Shown in pieces: positions 52,307 to 63,331 of a stretch of DNA of 64,000 bases; positions within the stretch are counted from its first letter, which is position 1; each line of letters starts with the position of its first letter. The DNA comes from Marivibrio halodurans (lineage in GTDB: Bacteria > Pseudomonadota > Alphaproteobacteria > UBA8366 > Aestuariispiraceae). The notes under the pieces were generated by a model. That model made no database searches and was not told where the DNA came from. It saw nothing but the letters and a program-made list of their open reading frames with translations. The DNA lies in contig NZ_JAGMWN010000003.1 of the NCBI RefSeq assembly GCF_017963645.1, positions 422,236 through 486,235 of the forward strand, in the 5' to 3' direction. Both the position numbers and the translations under genes were made by a program.

Positions 52307-53652
52307 CGCCTCTGTTTCCCCCTCAGCTTGGACTTCTTGATGAGTCCCTCATACTGATGCGCCAGCAGGTGGCTTTGAATCTGGGTCACCGTATCCATCG
52401 TGACCGTGACCACGATCAGCAGACTGGTCCCACCGAAATAGAAGGGAACCGAATAGCGCGAAATCAGCAGTTCCGGCAAGACGCACACGAGCGCCAGATA
52501 GGCCGCCCCGACCACCGTCAACCGCGTCAGCACGTGATCAAGATAATCGGCCGTGTTCTTGCCCGGACGGATGCCGGGGATGAACCCGCCATAGCGCTTA
52601 AGATTGTCGGCCGTGTCCTGCGGATTGAAAACGACGGCGGTGTAGAAGAAGGCGAAGAACACGATGCCCGAGATATAGAGCGCGAGATAGAGCGGCTGCC
52701 CGCGCCCGAGCCAAGCCGAAATCGTCGTCAGCCATTCCGGTCCCGATCCGCCGGAAAAATTCGCGACGGTGAGCGGCATGAGGAGAATCGAGCTGGCGAA
52801 AATCGGCGGGATGACACCAGCCGTGTTGAGCTTGAGCGGCAGGTGCGAGCTTTCGCCGCCGAACATCTTATTGCCGACCTGGCGCTTGGGATACTGCACC
52901 AGGATACGACGCTGCGCCCGTTCCATGAAGACGATGAAGGCGATGACCACGACGCACATCACCAACAGGAACAGGATGAAGGCGGTCGACAGGCGACCCT
53001 GGCGCCCGAGTTCGAGCGTGCTGGCCAGCGCCGTCGGCAGTTGCGCCACGATGCCCGCGAAGATGATCAGCGAAATACCATTGCCGACGCCACGCTGGGT
53101 AATCTGCTCGCCCAGCCACATCAGGAAGATCGTTCCTCCGACCAGCGTGATGACGGTCGTCGCGCGGAAGAACAGTCCTGGATCGATCACCGCCGTCGCG
53201 CCGCCGCCGGCCTGCATGCCTTCCAGGCCGACCGCGATGCCGTAGCCCTGGATCGCCGCCAGGAACACGGTACCGTACCGGGTATATTGGTTGATCTTCT
53301 TGCGGCCCGATTCGCCTTCCTTCTTCATCTGCTCCAGCGAGGGCACGACCGCGGTCATCAACTGCATGATAATCGCGGCCGAGATATAGGGCATGATGTT
53401 GAGGGCGAAGATCGTCATGCGCGAGAGCGCGCCGCCCGCGAAGGTATCGAAAATATCGAGGACACCGCCGCGCTGCTGGTCGAACACGTCCTGCATGACC
53501 TGAGGATCGATGCCCGGCAGCGGGATATAGGTGCCGAGGCGATAGACGATCAGCGCACCCAGCGTGAACCAGATGCGCTTCTTCAATTCCGTCGCCTTAC
53601 CGATGGCGCCGAAGTTGAAGTTCGAGGCGAGTTGCTCGGCGGGTGAGGCCAT
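52303..53652 (-). CDS. secY: Protein translocase subunit SecY
   Basis: SecY is the pore of the Sec translocon in the inner membrane. The 449-residue protein has the usual ten membrane segments and the signatures YIPLPGIDP, MPYISAAIIMQLMT, GIGNGISLIIFAGI-like region (GVGNGISLIIFAGI) and FNPQDTADNLKRYGGFIPGIRPG. It follows rplO after a 183-base spacer with two hairpins, the widest internal gap in this part of the superoperon. Confidence 0.98.
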   Translation of the reverse strand: MASPAEQLASNFNFGAIGKATELKKRIWFTLGALIVYRLGTYIPLPGIDPQVMQDVFDQQRGGVLDIFDTFAGGALSRMTIFALNIMPYISAAIIMQLMTAVVPSLEQMKKEGESGRKKINQYTRYGTVFLAAIQGYGIAVGLEGMQAGGGATAVIDPGLFFRATTVITLVGGTIFLMWLGEQITQRGVGNGISLIIFAGIVAQLPTALASTLELGRQGRLSTAFILFLLVMCVVVIAFIVFMERAQRRILVQYPKRQVGNKMFGGESSHLPLKLNTAGVIPPIFASSILLMPLTVANFSGGSGPEWLTTISAWLGRGQPLYLALYISGIVFFAFFYTAVVFNPQDTADNLKRYGGFIPGIRPGKNTADYLDHVLTRLTVVGAAYLALVCVLPELLISRYSVPFYFGGTSLLIVVTVTMDTVTQIQSHLLAHQYEGLIKKSKLRGKQRR

Positions 53653-53688
53653 GCTCTGTCACTACCCCATAGTCTGGATCGACCCGGC

Positions 53689-53725
53689 CGGGCCTTCGGG
53701 CCCGAGGATGTCCCCCGGGGACATC
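53689..53725 (-). other. Tandem hairpins between rplO and secY
   Basis: A 6-bp stem with a four-base loop (53689-53694 with 53699-53704) and a 19-base palindrome (arms 53707-53715 and 53717-53725) lie side by side in the 183-base spacer. Neither is followed by a U-run. Partial attenuation, processing or a protein-binding site are possible. Confidence 0.6.
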
Positions 53726-53835
53726 GAACCGGTCACAATGGAAAAGGCGCTAGGGCCCAGCTATAGGGCCTCCGCGCCTTTCCCGCAACGTGACAAGCGG
53801 CCGCGCGCCCATTCCGGCGGCGGCCGCTCACACCC

Positions 53836-54375
53836 TTACTCGGCCTTCGCGGCGGCCCGCTTTTCGGCGGCGGCCTTCTTGCGTGCCACGCGCTTGCCTT
53901 CCTTGCGCTCGACCGGCGCCGGCAGGGTTACGGAGCCGCCCGCCTTCTCGATCGCCTCGACCGCGCCCTTGGTGGCGCCGGCGACATGCAGATCCAGCTT
54001 CGCGGTCAGTTCACCTTTACCCAGGACCCGGACGCCGTCGCGCACCCGGCGCAGCACGCCGGCGGCCACCAGCGCCTCGCCGTCGACCGGCTTGGACGCG
54101 TCGAGCTTCTTCGCATCGACCGCCTGCTGCAGGCGGCCGACATTGACCTCGACATAGTCCGCCCGCAGCGCGCCCTGGTTGAAGCCGCGCTTCGGCAGGC
54201 GGCGGTAGATCGGCATCTGACCGCCTTCGAAGCCCTTGATCGCCACGCCGGACCGCGACTTCTGGCCCTTCACGCCACGACCGCCGGTCTTGCCCTTGCC
54301 GGAGCCGATTCCGCGGCCGACGCGCATGCGGCCCTTATGGGCGCCTTCGTTGTCGGCGATTTCGTTCAGTTTCAT
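53836..54375 (-). CDS. rplO: 50S ribosomal protein uL15
   Basis: uL15 is an early assembly protein of the large subunit. The 179-residue protein has the N-terminal Gly-rich RNA-binding part ([22 protein letters not shown] region) and the C-terminal globular domain. It is ~35 residues longer than the E. coli protein because of a Lys/Ala/Glu tail ([14 protein letters not shown]). It starts 122 bases after rpmD. Confidence 0.96.
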   Translation of the reverse strand: MKLNEIADNEGAHKGRMRVGRGIGSGKGKTGGRGVKGQKSRSGVAIKGFEGGQMPIYRRLPKRGFNQGALRADYVEVNVGRLQQAVDAKKLDASKPVDGEALVAAGVLRRVRDGVRVLGKGELTAKLDLHVAGATKGAVEAIEKAGGSVTLPAPVERKEGKRVARKKAAAEKRAAAKAE

Positions 54376-54497
54376 GACCGTCTATCCTCGATGCCTCGTA
54401 TCCGCGGGTCCTCGTATCGGTCGGACCGTGATGCGTGGACCCCGCCTTCGGGTATCCCGCGACCGGTCCGATCCGACCCGCCCGGCGGTGTCGCCGA

Positions 54498-54683
54498 TTA
54501 CTCGACGATCTCCACCAAATGCGGAATCTTGTTCACCATGCCACGCACGGCCGGCGTATCCTCGCGCTCGACCTCGTGGCGAATGCGCCGCAGGCCGAGA
54601 CCGCGCAGCGTGTCGTGCTGATCCTTCGGACGGCCGAGCGGGCTGCGGATCTGGCGGATCCGAATGGTCTTCTTATCAGCCAT
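54498..54683 (-). CDS. rpmD: 50S ribosomal protein uL30
   Basis: This is the small 61-residue uL30 ([38 protein letters not shown]). Its start codon lies inside the last codons of rpsE (eight-base overlap), so the two are translationally coupled. Length is normal for bacteria. Confidence 0.96.
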   Translation of the reverse strand: MADKKTIRIRQIRSPLGRPKDQHDTLRGLGLRRIRHEVEREDTPAVRGMVNKIPHLVEIVE

Positions 54684-55245
54684 TTGCCGCCTCCTTCACG
54701 CCCTGATCAACACCGTCGTCGCGACGGCCGACCAGGTCGCTAACCTTCTTGCCCCGGCGGGCGGCCACCATGCGCGGCGACTGACAGCGCTGCAAACCGG
54801 CGAAGACCGCCTTGATCATATTGTAGGGGTTGGAGGTGCCGGTCGACTTGACCACCACGTCCTGCACGCCCAGTGCCTCGAACACCGCGCGCGTCGGACC
54901 GCCGGCGATGATCCCGGTGCCCGGAGGGGCCGCGCGGAGCTCCATGCGGCCGGCGCCGAAATGGCCGTGGATATCATGATGCAGGGTCCGGCCCTCGCGC
55001 AGCGGCACACGGATCATGTTCTTGCGCGCATGTTCCGTGCCCTTGCGGATCGCCTCCGGCACCTCGCGGGCCTTGCCCGCGCCGAAGCCGACCCGGCCAC
55101 GGCCGTCGCCGACGACAACCAGCGCCGCGAAACCGAAGCGCCGGCCGCCCTTCACCACCTTGGCCACGCGATTGATCGCGACCAGCTTCTCCACCAGATC
55201 GGGGTCCTGCCCGTCACGACGGTCTTCCTTAGGTCCTCTCGCCAT
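54676..55245 (-). CDS. rpsE: 30S ribosomal protein uS5
   Basis: uS5 lines the mRNA entry channel and affects decoding accuracy. The 189-residue protein shows [33 protein letters not shown] and the C-terminal domain ([19 protein letters not shown]). I chose the ATG at 55245 with GGGAG upstream over the GTG one codon earlier. It follows rplR by 16 bases. Confidence 0.97.
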   Translation of the reverse strand: MARGPKEDRRDGQDPDLVEKLVAINRVAKVVKGGRRFGFAALVVVGDGRGRVGFGAGKAREVPEAIRKGTEHARKNMIRVPLREGRTLHHDIHGHFGAGRMELRAAPPGTGIIAGGPTRAVFEALGVQDVVVKSTGTSNPYNMIKAVFAGLQRCQSPRMVAARRGKKVSDLVGRRDDGVDQGVKEAANG

Positions 55246-55261
55246 CACTCAGGCTCCCGGA

Positions 55262-55624
55262 TTAGAACTGCATGCCGGCTTCACGCGCGGCATCCGCCAG
55301 CGCCTTCACCCGGCCATGATATCGATAGCCACCACGATCGAAGACGACGTCCCCGATCCCGGCGTCCTTGGCCCGCGCGGCCAGAAGCTTGCCGACCTCG
55401 ACGGCCGCGTCGGTGTCCGCGCCGCTCTTCAGCTTGCCCTTCAGCTCCTTGTCGATGCTGGAGGCAGCGACCAGCGTGCGGCCCTGGCGATCGTCGATGA
55501 CCTGCGCGTAAATCTGCTTCGACGAGCGGAAGACGGACAGCCGCGGCTTGCCGTTCGCGTGCAGCGCGATCCGATAGCGGCTCCGCCGCTTCCGACGCTC
55601 TTGGAGTTGATTCGCAGTCTGCAT
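55262..55624 (-). CDS. rplR: 50S ribosomal protein uL18
   Basis: uL18 carries 5S rRNA into the large subunit with uL5. The 120-residue protein has [18 protein letters not shown] and the C-terminal [22 protein letters not shown]. The Arg/Lys-rich N-terminus is typical. It starts 12 bases after the rplF stop. Confidence 0.97.
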   Translation of the reverse strand: MQTANQLQERRKRRSRYRIALHANGKPRLSVFRSSKQIYAQVIDDRQGRTLVAASSIDKELKGKLKSGADTDAAVEVGKLLAARAKDAGIGDVVFDRGGYRYHGRVKALADAAREAGMQF

Positions 55625-55636
55625 GACCGTCGTTCC

Positions 55637-56176
55637 TTACTTCTTCTTGCCTTCCTTGCGGAGGATCTGCTCCTCGGCATATTTCACGCCCTTCCCCTTA
55701 TAGGGCTCGGGCGGGCGGAAAGCGCGGATCTCGCTCGCGATCTGCCCGACGCGCTGCTTCGAGGCGCCGGAAACCGCGATGACGTTGCCACGATCGCCCT
55801 CGATCGCGATCTTCACGTCCGAGGGGATCGGATAGTTCACGTCGTGGCTGAGGCCGAGCGACAGCTTCAGGGTCGTCCCCTGCACCATCGCGCGATAGCC
55901 CACGCCGTTCACCTCGAGCCGCCGTGTGAAACCCTCGGACGCCCCCTTGATCGCGTTGTTGATCAACGCGCGGGTGGTGCCCCAGGCCTGCCGGGCCCGC
56001 TTCGTCATGTTCTGGGGCGTGACGGTGACCTTTTCGTCCGCGATATTCACATCCACGAAATCGAGGATGCGCACGAACTGCTCACCGTTCTTGCCTTTCG
56101 CGGTCAGCAGTCCCTCGGCGAGCGAAACCTCGACGCCGCTCGGGATGGTGACCGGATTGATGCCTACGCGCGACAT
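55637..56176 (-). CDS. rplF: 50S ribosomal protein uL6
   Basis: uL6 lies near the factor-binding site of the large subunit. The 179-residue protein has the duplicated L6 fold with [12 protein letters not shown] at the start and [17 protein letters not shown] near the end, the family signature. It follows rpsH by 49 bases. Confidence 0.97.
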   Translation of the reverse strand: MSRVGINPVTIPSGVEVSLAEGLLTAKGKNGEQFVRILDFVDVNIADEKVTVTPQNMTKRARQAWGTTRALINNAIKGASEGFTRRLEVNGVGYRAMVQGTTLKLSLGLSHDVNYPIPSDVKIAIEGDRGNVIAVSGASKQRVGQIASEIRAFRPPEPYKGKGVKYAEEQILRKEGKKK

Positions 56177-56225
56177 GGCTTCCTAATCCCTTTCAGACCT
56201 TCGCTTCGCGTATCCCACCGCCGGA

Positions 56226-56624
56226 TCAGAAGATCCGGCACAGGATTTCGCCGCCGACATTGGCTTCGCGGGCCTCCTGATCGGACATCACGCCGCGCGG
56301 GGTCGATAGGATCGAAATCCCGAGACCGTTATAGTGCAGCGACAGATCCCTGATCTTCGAATAGACCCGGCGTCCCGGCTTGGAGATACGGCTGATCTCG
56401 TGGATCGCCGGCTCCCCGTCCTGATACTTCAGCTCGACCGTGATCTCGCTGATGCCCGGACGCACCTCGGCCTGGGAATAACCGCGAATGAAGCCCTCGC
56501 GCTGAAGCACGTCCAGCACATTGGTGCGAAGCTTGGAGGCCGGCACCGGAATCGTATCCTTACGGGCCATCTGGCCGTTACGGATGCGGGCGAGCATATC
56601 GCCGAGCGGATCGCTCATCGACAT
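56226..56624 (-). CDS. rpsH: 30S ribosomal protein uS8
   Basis: uS8 is a primary 16S-binding protein and, in E. coli, the translational repressor of the spc operon. The 132-residue protein has [18 protein letters not shown] and the C-terminal [32 protein letters not shown] is eight bases before the ATG at 56624, which I prefer to the internal ATG two codons later. It follows rpsN by 14 bases. Confidence 0.98.
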   Translation of the reverse strand: MSMSDPLGDMLARIRNGQMARKDTIPVPASKLRTNVLDVLQREGFIRGYSQAEVRPGISEITVELKYQDGEPAIHEISRISKPGRRVYSKIRDLSLHYNGLGISILSTPRGVMSDQEAREANVGGEILCRIF

Positions 56625-56638
56625 TGGTCCGACCCTCC

Positions 56639-56944
56639 TTACCAGCTCGACTTCACCACGCCCGGGATCTGGCCGGTCGAGGCCAGATCGCGAAGCGCGA
56701 TGCGCGAAATGCGGAACTTACGATAGAACGCCCGCGGACGGCCCGACAGCTCGCAGCGGTTGCGCACGCGCACCGGCGAGGCATTGCGGGGCAGGCCGTT
56801 CAGCTTCATCTGCGCCTGGAAGCGTTCCTCGGGAGCGATGTCCTTGTCGTGGACGATCGCTTTCAAGGTGGCACGCTTCGCAGCATAGCGCTTCGAGAGC
56901 TTGATGCGGCGGTTGTTCTTTTCGACGGCGCTTTTCTTTGCCAT
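56639..56944 (-). CDS. rpsN: 30S ribosomal protein uS14, long zinc-free form
   Basis: uS14 belongs to the head of the small subunit. The 101-residue form lacks the Cys-x2-Cys zinc pairs of the short form and keeps [26 protein letters not shown] in the usual place (given here only as positions ~60-85). It is coupled closely with rplE before it (16 bases). Confidence 0.97.
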   Translation of the reverse strand: MAKKSAVEKNNRRIKLSKRYAAKRATLKAIVHDKDIAPEERFQAQMKLNGLPRNASPVRVRNRCELSGRPRAFYRKFRISRIALRDLASTGQIPGVVKSSW

Positions 56945-56960
56945 CTCGACGTCTCCCGTC

Positions 56961-57518
56961 TTAGCTCTGGAACGGCATATTGAACTTGGAGAGCAACGTC
57001 TTTGCCTCCGCGTTCGACGCTGCCGTCGTGCAGATCACGATATCCATGCCGCGGGTATCGTCGACCTTGTCGTACTCGATCTCCGGGAACACGATCTGTT
57101 CGCGCAGGCCCATCGCGTAATTTCCGTTGCCGTCGAAGCTGTTCGCCTTGACGCCCCGGAAATCGCGCACGCGCGGCAGCGCGATCGTAATAAGCCGGTC
57201 CAGGAAGTCCCACATCCGATCGCGGCGCAGCGTGACCTTGCAGCCGATCGCCATGCCGTCACGGATCTTGAACCCGGCGACCGACTTGCGCGCCTTGGTC
57301 GACACCGGCTTCTGGCCGGTGATGAGCGCGAGCTCCTCCATCGCGTTCTGGAGCTTCTTGCGATCCTGGACAGCCTCGCCGACGCCCATGTTGATCACGA
57401 TCTTATCCAGACGCGGCACTTCCATCGCGTTCTTATAGCCGAACTCGCTCTTCAACTCCGCCTTGATCTGGTCGTCGTAGAGCTTCTTCAGCCGCGGGAC
57501 GTAGCGATCTTCCGCCAT
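56961..57518 (-). CDS. rplE: 50S ribosomal protein uL5
   Basis: uL5 binds 5S rRNA and contacts the P-site tRNA. The 185-residue protein has [32 protein letters not shown] and [13 protein letters not shown] in family order. It follows rplX by 70 bases, a little wider than most spacers here. Confidence 0.97.
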   Translation of the reverse strand: MAEDRYVPRLKKLYDDQIKAELKSEFGYKNAMEVPRLDKIVINMGVGEAVQDRKKLQNAMEELALITGQKPVSTKARKSVAGFKIRDGMAIGCKVTLRRDRMWDFLDRLITIALPRVRDFRGVKANSFDGNGNYAMGLREQIVFPEIEYDKVDDTRGMDIVICTTAASNAEAKTLLSKFNMPFQS

Positions 57519-57588
57519 CTACCCAATTCCTTTAACCAAACCCGAGGACCGTATCCGACCGGCTCGACAGAACCGACCGGACGTATCG

Positions 57589-57906
57589 TCAGGCGCCGAT
57601 TTCCTCGCCGGAACGCTTCGAGACACGAACCTTCCGACCGTCGTTCAGAACCTTGAAGCCAACACGCGTCGGCTTCTTGTCCTTCGGATCGAGCAGCGCG
57701 ACGTTCGAGATATCGATCGCCATTTCCTGCTCGACGATGCCGCCCTGGCTGGTCTGGGACGGGCGCTGATGGCGCTTGGCCATCGCGACGCCCTGAACCA
57801 CGACCTTGTTATCCTTCGGGCGCACGGAGAGCACTTCGCCCTCCTTGCCCTTGTCGCGACCGGTCAGGACAACCACCGTATCGCCCTTCTTGATCTTCGC
57901 CGCCAT
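57589..57906 (-). CDS. rplX: 50S ribosomal protein uL24
   Basis: uL24 starts large-subunit assembly near the tunnel exit. The 105-residue protein has the KOW motif ([20 protein letters not shown]) at the N-terminus and [21 protein letters not shown] at the end. Its ATG shares one base with the rplN stop (TGATG), so translation is coupled. Confidence 0.97.
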   Translation of the reverse strand: MAAKIKKGDTVVVLTGRDKGKEGEVLSVRPKDNKVVVQGVAMAKRHQRPSQTSQGGIVEQEMAIDISNVALLDPKDKKPTRVGFKVLNDGRKVRVSKRSGEEIGA

Positions 57907-58274
57907 CAGATGACCTCCGGCGCAAGAGAGATGATCTTCATGAACCGCTTGGCGCGCAGTTCGCGCACCACAGGCCCGAAGATACGGGTTCCGATCGGAT
58001 CGCCCGTCTTGTTGATCAGCACGGCCGCGTTGGCGTCGAACTTGATGGTCGACCCGTCCGGACGCTTGATCTCCTTCGCGGTGCGCACGATGACGGCACG
58101 ATGGACCGCGCCCTTCTTCACGCGACCGCGCGGAATCGCCTCCTTGACGGAGACGACGATGATGTCACCGACCGAAGCGAACCGACGCTTCGAGCCGCCC
58201 AACACCTTGATGCACTGGACCCGGCGCGCGCCGCTGTTATCGGCGACGTCGAGGTTGCTCTGCATCTGGATCAT
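57906..58274 (-). CDS. rplN: 50S ribosomal protein uL14
   Basis: uL14 forms an intersubunit bridge and contacts bL19. The 122-residue length and sequence ([40 protein letters not shown]) are nearly invariant in bacteria. It follows rpsQ by 54 bases. Confidence 0.98.
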   Translation of the reverse strand: MIQMQSNLDVADNSGARRVQCIKVLGGSKRRFASVGDIIVVSVKEAIPRGRVKKGAVHRAVIVRTAKEIKRPDGSTIKFDANAAVLINKTGDPIGTRIFGPVVRELRAKRFMKIISLAPEVI

Positions 58275-58328
58275 GGCGATCTACTCCCGATCCCGACTGT
58301 TACGTCGATTGCCCTACTTACTTGCCCG

Positions 58329-58589
58329 TCACGCGTCGGCCGGCTGCGCCGCATCCGCGCCGTCCGTCACCAATTCCCAGCGCTTGCGCTTGGAATGGGG
58401 ACGAGACTCCTGGATGCGCACAAGGTCACCGATCTTGGCCGCGTTGCTCTCGTCATGCGCCATGAAGCGCTTCGACTTCTTCACGAACTTCTTGAACACC
58501 GGATGGCTCACCCGGCGCTCGACCTCGACAACGATGGTCTTGTCGGTCTTATCCGAGACCACCTTGCCCTGCAGAATGCGTTTCGGCAT
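58329..58589 (-). CDS. rpsQ: 30S ribosomal protein uS17
   Basis: uS17 binds helix 11 of 16S rRNA early in assembly. The 86-residue protein has [19 protein letters not shown] and [19 protein letters not shown], then a short Ala/Asp-rich end. The spacing to rpmC is 40 bases. Confidence 0.97.
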   Translation of the reverse strand: MPKRILQGKVVSDKTDKTIVVEVERRVSHPVFKKFVKKSKRFMAHDESNAAKIGDLVRIQESRPHSKRKRWELVTDGADAAQPADA

Positions 58590-58629
58590 TGCTCTCTACT
58601 CCGTCGTGCGGTCCCGACCCCACCGGGGC

Positions 58630-58830
58630 TCAGGCCGCCTTTTCCGCCTGGCGCTGGGCGACGATGGTCTTGATGCGCGCGATGTCGCGGCGCACCTGAC
58701 GCACCCGCGCCGTGTTCTCGAGCTGGCCGCTCGCCGCCTGGAAGCGCAGGTTGAAGGCTTCCTTGTTGAGCGACTCCAGCTGATCCTTCAGCTCGTCGTC
58801 GGACTTCGTCCGCAAATCCTCGATCTTCAT
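58630..58830 (-). CDS. rpmC: 50S ribosomal protein uL29
   Basis: uL29 lies at the tunnel exit, near where trigger factor and SRP dock. The 66-residue helical protein reads [18 protein letters not shown] from the ATG at 58830; GAAGGTG precedes it. A GTG three codons upstream is in frame but overlaps that site and adds no conserved residues. Confidence 0.94.
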   Translation of the reverse strand: MKIEDLRTKSDDELKDQLESLNKEAFNLRFQAASGQLENTARVRQVRRDIARIKTIVAQRQAEKAA

Positions 58831-58842
58831 CACCTTCACCCC

Positions 58843-59256
58843 TTACATGCCGATCCGGCTGACGACCTTGCACTTGATCGGCATCTTGGCCGCGGCGAGT
58901 TCGAAGGCGTCCTTGGCGATATCGCCCGGCACGCCGTCCATCTCGAACATGATGCGGCCCGGCTTCACGCGGCAGACCCACAGCTCGGGCGAGCCCTTGC
59001 CCTTGCCCATGCGAACCTCGGCCGGCTTCTTCGACACCGGCACATCCGGGAAGACCCGAATCCACACCTTGCCCTGACGGCGGATGCGGCGAACGATCGC
59101 ACGGCGCGCCGCCTCGATCTGACGCGCGGAAATCCGCCCCGGCTCCATGGCCTTCAGCCCGTGGCTGCCGAAGTTGAGCGTGGCTCCGCCCTTCGCCAGG
59201 CCATGAATACGGCCCTTATGCGCCTTGCGGAATTTGGTTCGCTTCGGACTCAGCAT
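58843..59256 (-). CDS. rplP: 50S ribosomal protein uL16
   Basis: uL16 helps to shape the A site of the large subunit. The 137-residue protein has [39 protein letters not shown] and [20 protein letters not shown]. It follows rpsC by 97 bases, the largest gap in the S10 part. Confidence 0.98.
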   Translation of the reverse strand: MLSPKRTKFRKAHKGRIHGLAKGGATLNFGSHGLKAMEPGRISARQIEAARRAIVRRIRRQGKVWIRVFPDVPVSKKPAEVRMGKGKGSPELWVCRVKPGRIMFEMDGVPGDIAKDAFELAAAKMPIKCKVVSRIGM

Positions 59257-59353
59257 CTCTACAAACCCGTCTCTCTGGTGCGGTGCGGCCGGTCACTTCC
59301 TCCCGACCCGGCATCCGCCGATGTTTCTCTCAACCCGCGCGGTCCTAGCCGGA

Positions 59354-60055
59354 TCAGCGGTGACCGCCACCCCCACCGGAGCCGCTGCCCTGCGCCTCGG
59401 CCAGGCGCTTGTCCAGCGCCATCGGATCATGGGCCATGACTTCGCCCTTGAAGATCCAGACCTTGACACCGCAGACGCCGTAAGTCGTGTGCGCCTCGGA
59501 CATGCCGAAATCGATATCCGCGCGCAGCGTATGCAACGGCACGCGGCCTTCGCGATACCACTCCGTGCGCGCGATCTCCGCGCCACCGAGACGGCCGGCG
59601 CAGTTGATCCGAATACCCTGGGCACCCATACGCATGGCATTCTGCACCGAGCGCTTCATGGCGCGGCGGAAGGCCACGCGACGCTCCAACTGCTGGGCGA
59701 TGTTGTCGGCCACCAGCTTGGCGTCCAGCTCCGGCTTGCGGATCTCTACGATATTGAGCGCGACGTCACCGCCGCTGCGCTTCGACAAATCCTGGCGCAG
59801 CTTCTCGATATCCGCGCCCTTCTTGCCGATCACGACGCCCGGACGGGCGGTGTGGATCGTGACCCGTGCGCGGCCCGCCGGACGTTCGATGACGATACGG
59901 CTGACACCGGCCTGTTTCAGGCGCTCCTCGAGATACTTGCGCAGCTCGATATCCTTATGGAGCAGCTTCGCGTAGTTCCGGCTGGAGAACCAGCGGCTGT
60001 CCCAGGTGCGGTTGATGCCGACGCGCAGCCCGATCGGATTGATTTTCTGACCCAT
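59354..60055 (-). CDS. rpsC: 30S ribosomal protein uS3
   Basis: uS3 forms part of the mRNA entry tunnel and has helicase-related function. The 233-residue protein has [20 protein letters not shown], the KH domain region with [19 protein letters not shown], and the C-terminal domain [11 protein letters not shown] short Gly/Ser-rich tail with His ends it. Its ATG overlaps the rplV stop by one base (TAATG). Confidence 0.98.
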   Translation of the reverse strand: MGQKINPIGLRVGINRTWDSRWFSSRNYAKLLHKDIELRKYLEERLKQAGVSRIVIERPAGRARVTIHTARPGVVIGKKGADIEKLRQDLSKRSGGDVALNIVEIRKPELDAKLVADNIAQQLERRVAFRRAMKRSVQNAMRMGAQGIRINCAGRLGGAEIARTEWYREGRVPLHTLRADIDFGMSEAHTTYGVCGVKVWIFKGEVMAHDPMALDKRLAEAQGSGSGGGGGHR

Positions 60056-60435
60056 TACTCGGCCTCCTCGCGCTCGCGGACCACGATCGTCAGGTTCGAA
60101 AACGGCTTCTGGATTCGACCGACCCGGCCGCGCGCCCGGGGACGGAAGCGCTTCATCACGAAGCTCTTGCCGACATAGGCTTCCTTGACGAACAGCCGAT
60201 CGACGTCGAGCTGATGATTGTTCTCCGCGTTCGCCACCGCCGACTCCAAGACCTTCTTGACGTCGCCGGCGATCCGGCGCCGCGCGAAGGTCAGATCGGC
60301 CAGCGCCGTCTGAACCGTCTTGCCGCGAATCATCGCCGCGACGAGGTTCAGCTTCTGCGGGCTGATCCGTATGGTGCGAGAGATCGCCCGGGCCTCGACA
60401 TCGTCGAGCGTGCGTTCACGTGCCGCCTTGCCCAT
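60055..60435 (-). CDS. rplV: 50S ribosomal protein uL22
   Basis: uL22 extends a loop into the nascent-peptide tunnel, where macrolide-resistance changes can occur. The 126-residue protein has [19 protein letters not shown] and the loop region [20 protein letters not shown]. It follows rpsS by three bases. Confidence 0.97.
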   Translation of the reverse strand: MGKAARERTLDDVEARAISRTIRISPQKLNLVAAMIRGKTVQTALADLTFARRRIAGDVKKVLESAVANAENNHQLDVDRLFVKEAYVGKSFVMKRFRPRARGRVGRIQKPFSNLTIVVREREEAE

Positions 60436-60438
60436 GAC

Positions 60439-60717
60439 TTATCTCCTCTTCGCCTTCTTGTCGGCCGCGTGGCCATAATAGGTGCGGCTCGGCGCGAACT
60501 CGCCGAACTTGTGGCCGATCATCTGCTCGGTCACCAGGACCGGCACATGCTTGCGACCGTTATGCACGCCGAAGGTCAGGCCGACGAACTGCGGCAGGAT
60601 GGTCGAGCGACGCGACCAGGTCCGGATGACCTCCTTGCGACCCGAATCGCGCGCCTTCTCCGCCTTGCCGAGGAGATAGTCGTCGACGAACGGACCTTTC
60701 CAAACTGAACGAGCCAT
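60439..60717 (-). CDS. rpsS: 30S ribosomal protein uS19
   Basis: uS19 sits in the small-subunit head with uS13. The 92-residue protein has [20 protein letters not shown] and the signature [20 protein letters not shown], complete and of normal length. It starts 12 bases after rplB. Confidence 0.98.
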   Translation of the reverse strand: MARSVWKGPFVDDYLLGKAEKARDSGRKEVIRTWSRRSTILPQFVGLTFGVHNGRKHVPVLVTEQMIGHKFGEFAPSRTYYGHAADKKAKRR

Positions 60718-60729
60718 GGCGCCTATTCC

Positions 60730-61560
60730 TTACTTCTTGGTGCGGCGACGACGGATGATGTACTTGTCCGTCGACTTGTTCGACCGCGTCCGCTTGCCCT
60801 TGGTCGGCTTGCCCCACGGGGTGACCGGGTGACGACCGCCCGAGGTGCGGCCCTCGCCGCCGCCATGCGGGTGATCGACCGGGTTCATCACCACGCCGCG
60901 AACCGACGGGCGCTTGCCCTGCCACCGGTTACGGCCGGCCTTGCCGAGATTGGTGTTCTGCTGATCCGGGTTCGACACGGCGCCGACCGTCGCCATGCAC
61001 TCCGCCCGAACCACGCGAAGCTCGCCCGAGGTGAGCTTCAACTGCGCATAGCCCTGATCGCGACCGACGAGCTGGCAATAGGCACCGGCCGACCGCGCGA
61101 TCTGACCGCCCTTGCCCGGCTTCATCTCCACATTGTGGATGATGGTGCCGATCGGCATGCGCGCCATCGGCATCGCATTGCCCGGCTTGACGTCGACACG
61201 CGCGCCGGCGACGACCGTATCGCCCTCTTTCAGGCGCTGCGGGGCCAGGATATAGGCCTGTTCGCCATCCTGATACTCGATCAGCGCGATGAAGGCGGTG
61301 CGGTTCGGATCATATTCCAGCCGCTGAACCGTGGCCGGCATGTCCCACTTCCGACGCTTGAAGTCAATCACGCGATACTTGCGCTTGTGGCCGCCGCCCC
61401 GGCGACGCGCGGTGACGCGGCCGGAATTGTTGCGACCGCCCGACTTCGTCAGACCCTCGGTCAGCTTCTTGACCGGCTCGCCCTTATACAGCTCGGAGCG
61501 GTTGACCAGCACCAGGCCGCGCTGGCCCGGGGTGGTCGGCTTGTAGCTCTTAAGCGCCAT
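60730..61560 (-). CDS. rplB: 50S ribosomal protein uL2
   Basis: uL2 is needed for subunit association and peptidyl transfer. The 276-residue protein has the conserved [20 protein letters not shown] and the C-terminal [20 protein letters not shown] containing the near-invariant His. It follows rplW by 30 bases. Confidence 0.98.
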   Translation of the reverse strand: MALKSYKPTTPGQRGLVLVNRSELYKGEPVKKLTEGLTKSGGRNNSGRVTARRRGGGHKRKYRVIDFKRRKWDMPATVQRLEYDPNRTAFIALIEYQDGEQAYILAPQRLKEGDTVVAGARVDVKPGNAMPMARMPIGTIIHNVEMKPGKGGQIARSAGAYCQLVGRDQGYAQLKLTSGELRVVRAECMATVGAVSNPDQQNTNLGKAGRNRWQGKRPSVRGVVMNPVDHPHGGGEGRTSGGRHPVTPWGKPTKGKRTRSNKSTDKYIIRRRRTKK

Positions 61561-61590
61561 CTCTCGAAATCCTTAACTTTCCGTCGCCGA

Positions 61591-61914
61591 TCAAACGCCG
61601 GTCGCGACGTCGATCGAGGAACCCTCGGCCAGGCTGACGACGGCCTTCTTCCAGTCGCTACGCCGGCCCGGACGGCCACGGAAGCGCTTGGTCTTACCCT
61701 TGACCACCAGCGTGTTCACGCCGGTGACCTTGACGTCGAACAGCTTCTCGACGGCCGCCTTGATCTCCGGCTTGGTGGCATCCTTCGCCACCTTGAAGAC
61801 CACCTGATTATGCTCGCTGACATTCGTCGCCTTCTCGGTGATGACCGGGGCGACGATCACGTCATACATGCGCTCGGTCGAGAGCGCCGGCTTGGTGAAG
61901 AATTTCCAGCTCAT
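61591..61914 (-). CDS. rplW: 50S ribosomal protein uL23
   Basis: uL23 is the docking site for trigger factor and SRP at the tunnel exit. The 107-residue protein has [19 protein letters not shown] and [20 protein letters not shown]. The first ten residues ([10 protein letters not shown]) are longer than in E. coli but follow directly from the ATGA overlap with rplD, so I keep the start at 61914. Confidence 0.96.
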   Translation of the reverse strand: MSWKFFTKPALSTERMYDVIVAPVITEKATNVSEHNQVVFKVAKDATKPEIKAAVEKLFDVKVTGVNTLVVKGKTKRFRGRPGRRSDWKKAVVSLAEGSSIDVATGV

Positions 61915-62531
61915 TTCAACCGGGCCTCCAGCCCTTCGACGGCCGCCTTGGTCAGCACCAGCTTCTGGCGGCGAAGAATGTCGTAAACGTTGGCGCCCTG
62001 CGTCGGCAGCACGTCGATCAGCGGAATGTTACGCGCGGCGAGGCTGAGGTTCTGATCCACCTCGGCACCGCCCACGATCAGCGCGTTCTCCAGTCCGAGC
62101 GCGGCCAGCTTCGCCCTCAACTCCTTCGTCTTCGGCGAGGTCACGGCCGCGTCGTCGATGACGATCAGCGAGCCGTCCGCCTGCTTCGACGAGAGCGCGT
62201 GACGCATCGCCAGCTTGCGCACCTTCTTGTTCAGCCGATGGGCGTGATCGCGCACGACCGGGCCGAACGCCTTGCCGCCGCCACGGAACTGCGGCGCCTT
62301 GCCGTTGCCCTGGCGGGCGCGGCCGGTGCCCTTCTGGCGGTACATCTTGGCACTGGTGCCCGCAACCTCGTTCCGGGTCTGCGCGTGGTGCGTACCGGCC
62401 CGGCGCTTGGCGAGCTGGTAGTTGACCATGCGCGCCAGGATGTCCTTGCGCGGCTCGAGCCCGAAGATCTCGTCGGCGAGCTCAATGTCGCCGGCGGCCT
62501 TATTGTCGAGCGTCAAGACCTTGGTCTTCAT
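61911..62531 (-). CDS. rplD: 50S ribosomal protein uL4
   Basis: uL4 reaches into the exit tunnel, and in E. coli also represses the S10 operon by acting on its leader. The 206-residue protein has the tunnel loop with [20 protein letters not shown] (basic, residues ~60-85) and the C-terminal [20 protein letters not shown]. It starts 30 bases after rplC. Confidence 0.97.
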   Translation of the reverse strand: MKTKVLTLDNKAAGDIELADEIFGLEPRKDILARMVNYQLAKRRAGTHHAQTRNEVAGTSAKMYRQKGTGRARQGNGKAPQFRGGGKAFGPVVRDHAHRLNKKVRKLAMRHALSSKQADGSLIVIDDAAVTSPKTKELRAKLAALGLENALIVGGAEVDQNLSLAARNIPLIDVLPTQGANVYDILRRQKLVLTKAAVEGLEARLK

Positions 62532-62561
62532 CGTTCAAATCCTCTACCCGAAACGCCGACC

Positions 62562-63317
62562 TTAGGAGTCGGACTTCTCGTCGCCGGCCTGCTCGGCTTC
62601 GGCAGGAGCCTCGGTCGCCTCGGCCGGAGCCGCCTCGTCAGCCGCCGCCTTGATCGCGGCCGGCATCGGCAGGCCTTCCGGCATGGTCGACTTGACCGCG
62701 TCGCGAACCAGAACCCAGCCGTTCTTCGATCCCGGAACCGCGCCACGCACCAGCAGGAGCCCACGCTCCAGATCCGTGCGGACGACCTCGAGGTTCAGGA
62801 CCGTGACGCGCTCGGCACCCATGTGGCCGGCCATCTTCTTGCCCTTGAACACCTTGCCCGGATCCTGACACTGACCGGTCGAGCCATGCGCGCGGTGCGA
62901 GATCGACACACCGTGACTGGCCCGCAGACCGCCGAAATTGTGCCGCTTCATCGCGCCCTGGAAGCCCTTGCCGATCGACGTCCCGGTGACGTCGATACGC
63001 TGACCCGCCAGGAAGTGTTCCGCCGTAAGCTCGTCGCCCGGGTTCAGCATACACTCGTCGCTGACACGGAACTCGGCCAGCTTACGCTTCGGCTCGACCC
63101 GCGCCTTGGCGAAATGCCCACGCATCGGCTTCGTGGTGTGCTTCACCTTGCGCTTGCCGGCCCCGAGCTGAACGGCGGTATAGCCGTCGCGCTCCATCGT
63201 CCGGACCGCGGTGACCTGCACCTCGTCCATCTGCAGCACGGTGACCGGCAATTTCGTGCCGTCCTCCGTCCAGATCCGGGTCATGCCCAGCTTCTTCGCA
63301 ATCACGCCGCTTCGCAT
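62562..63317 (-). CDS. rplC: 50S ribosomal protein uL3 with Ala/Glu tail
   Basis: uL3 is a primary assembly protein near the peptidyl transferase centre. The 251-residue protein has [20 protein letters not shown] and [20 protein letters not shown] with the central Gln. It ends in a ~35-residue Ala/Glu-rich tail absent from E. coli L3 (about 209 residues). It follows rpsJ by 14 bases. Confidence 0.97.
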   Translation of the reverse strand: MRSGVIAKKLGMTRIWTEDGTKLPVTVLQMDEVQVTAVRTMERDGYTAVQLGAGKRKVKHTTKPMRGHFAKARVEPKRKLAEFRVSDECMLNPGDELTAEHFLAGQRIDVTGTSIGKGFQGAMKRHNFGGLRASHGVSISHRAHGSTGQCQDPGKVFKGKKMAGHMGAERVTVLNLEVVRTDLERGLLLVRGAVPGSKNGWVLVRDAVKSTMPEGLPMPAAIKAAADEAAPAEATEAPAEAEQAGDEKSDS

Positions 63318-63331
63318 CGGACTGGTCCTTC

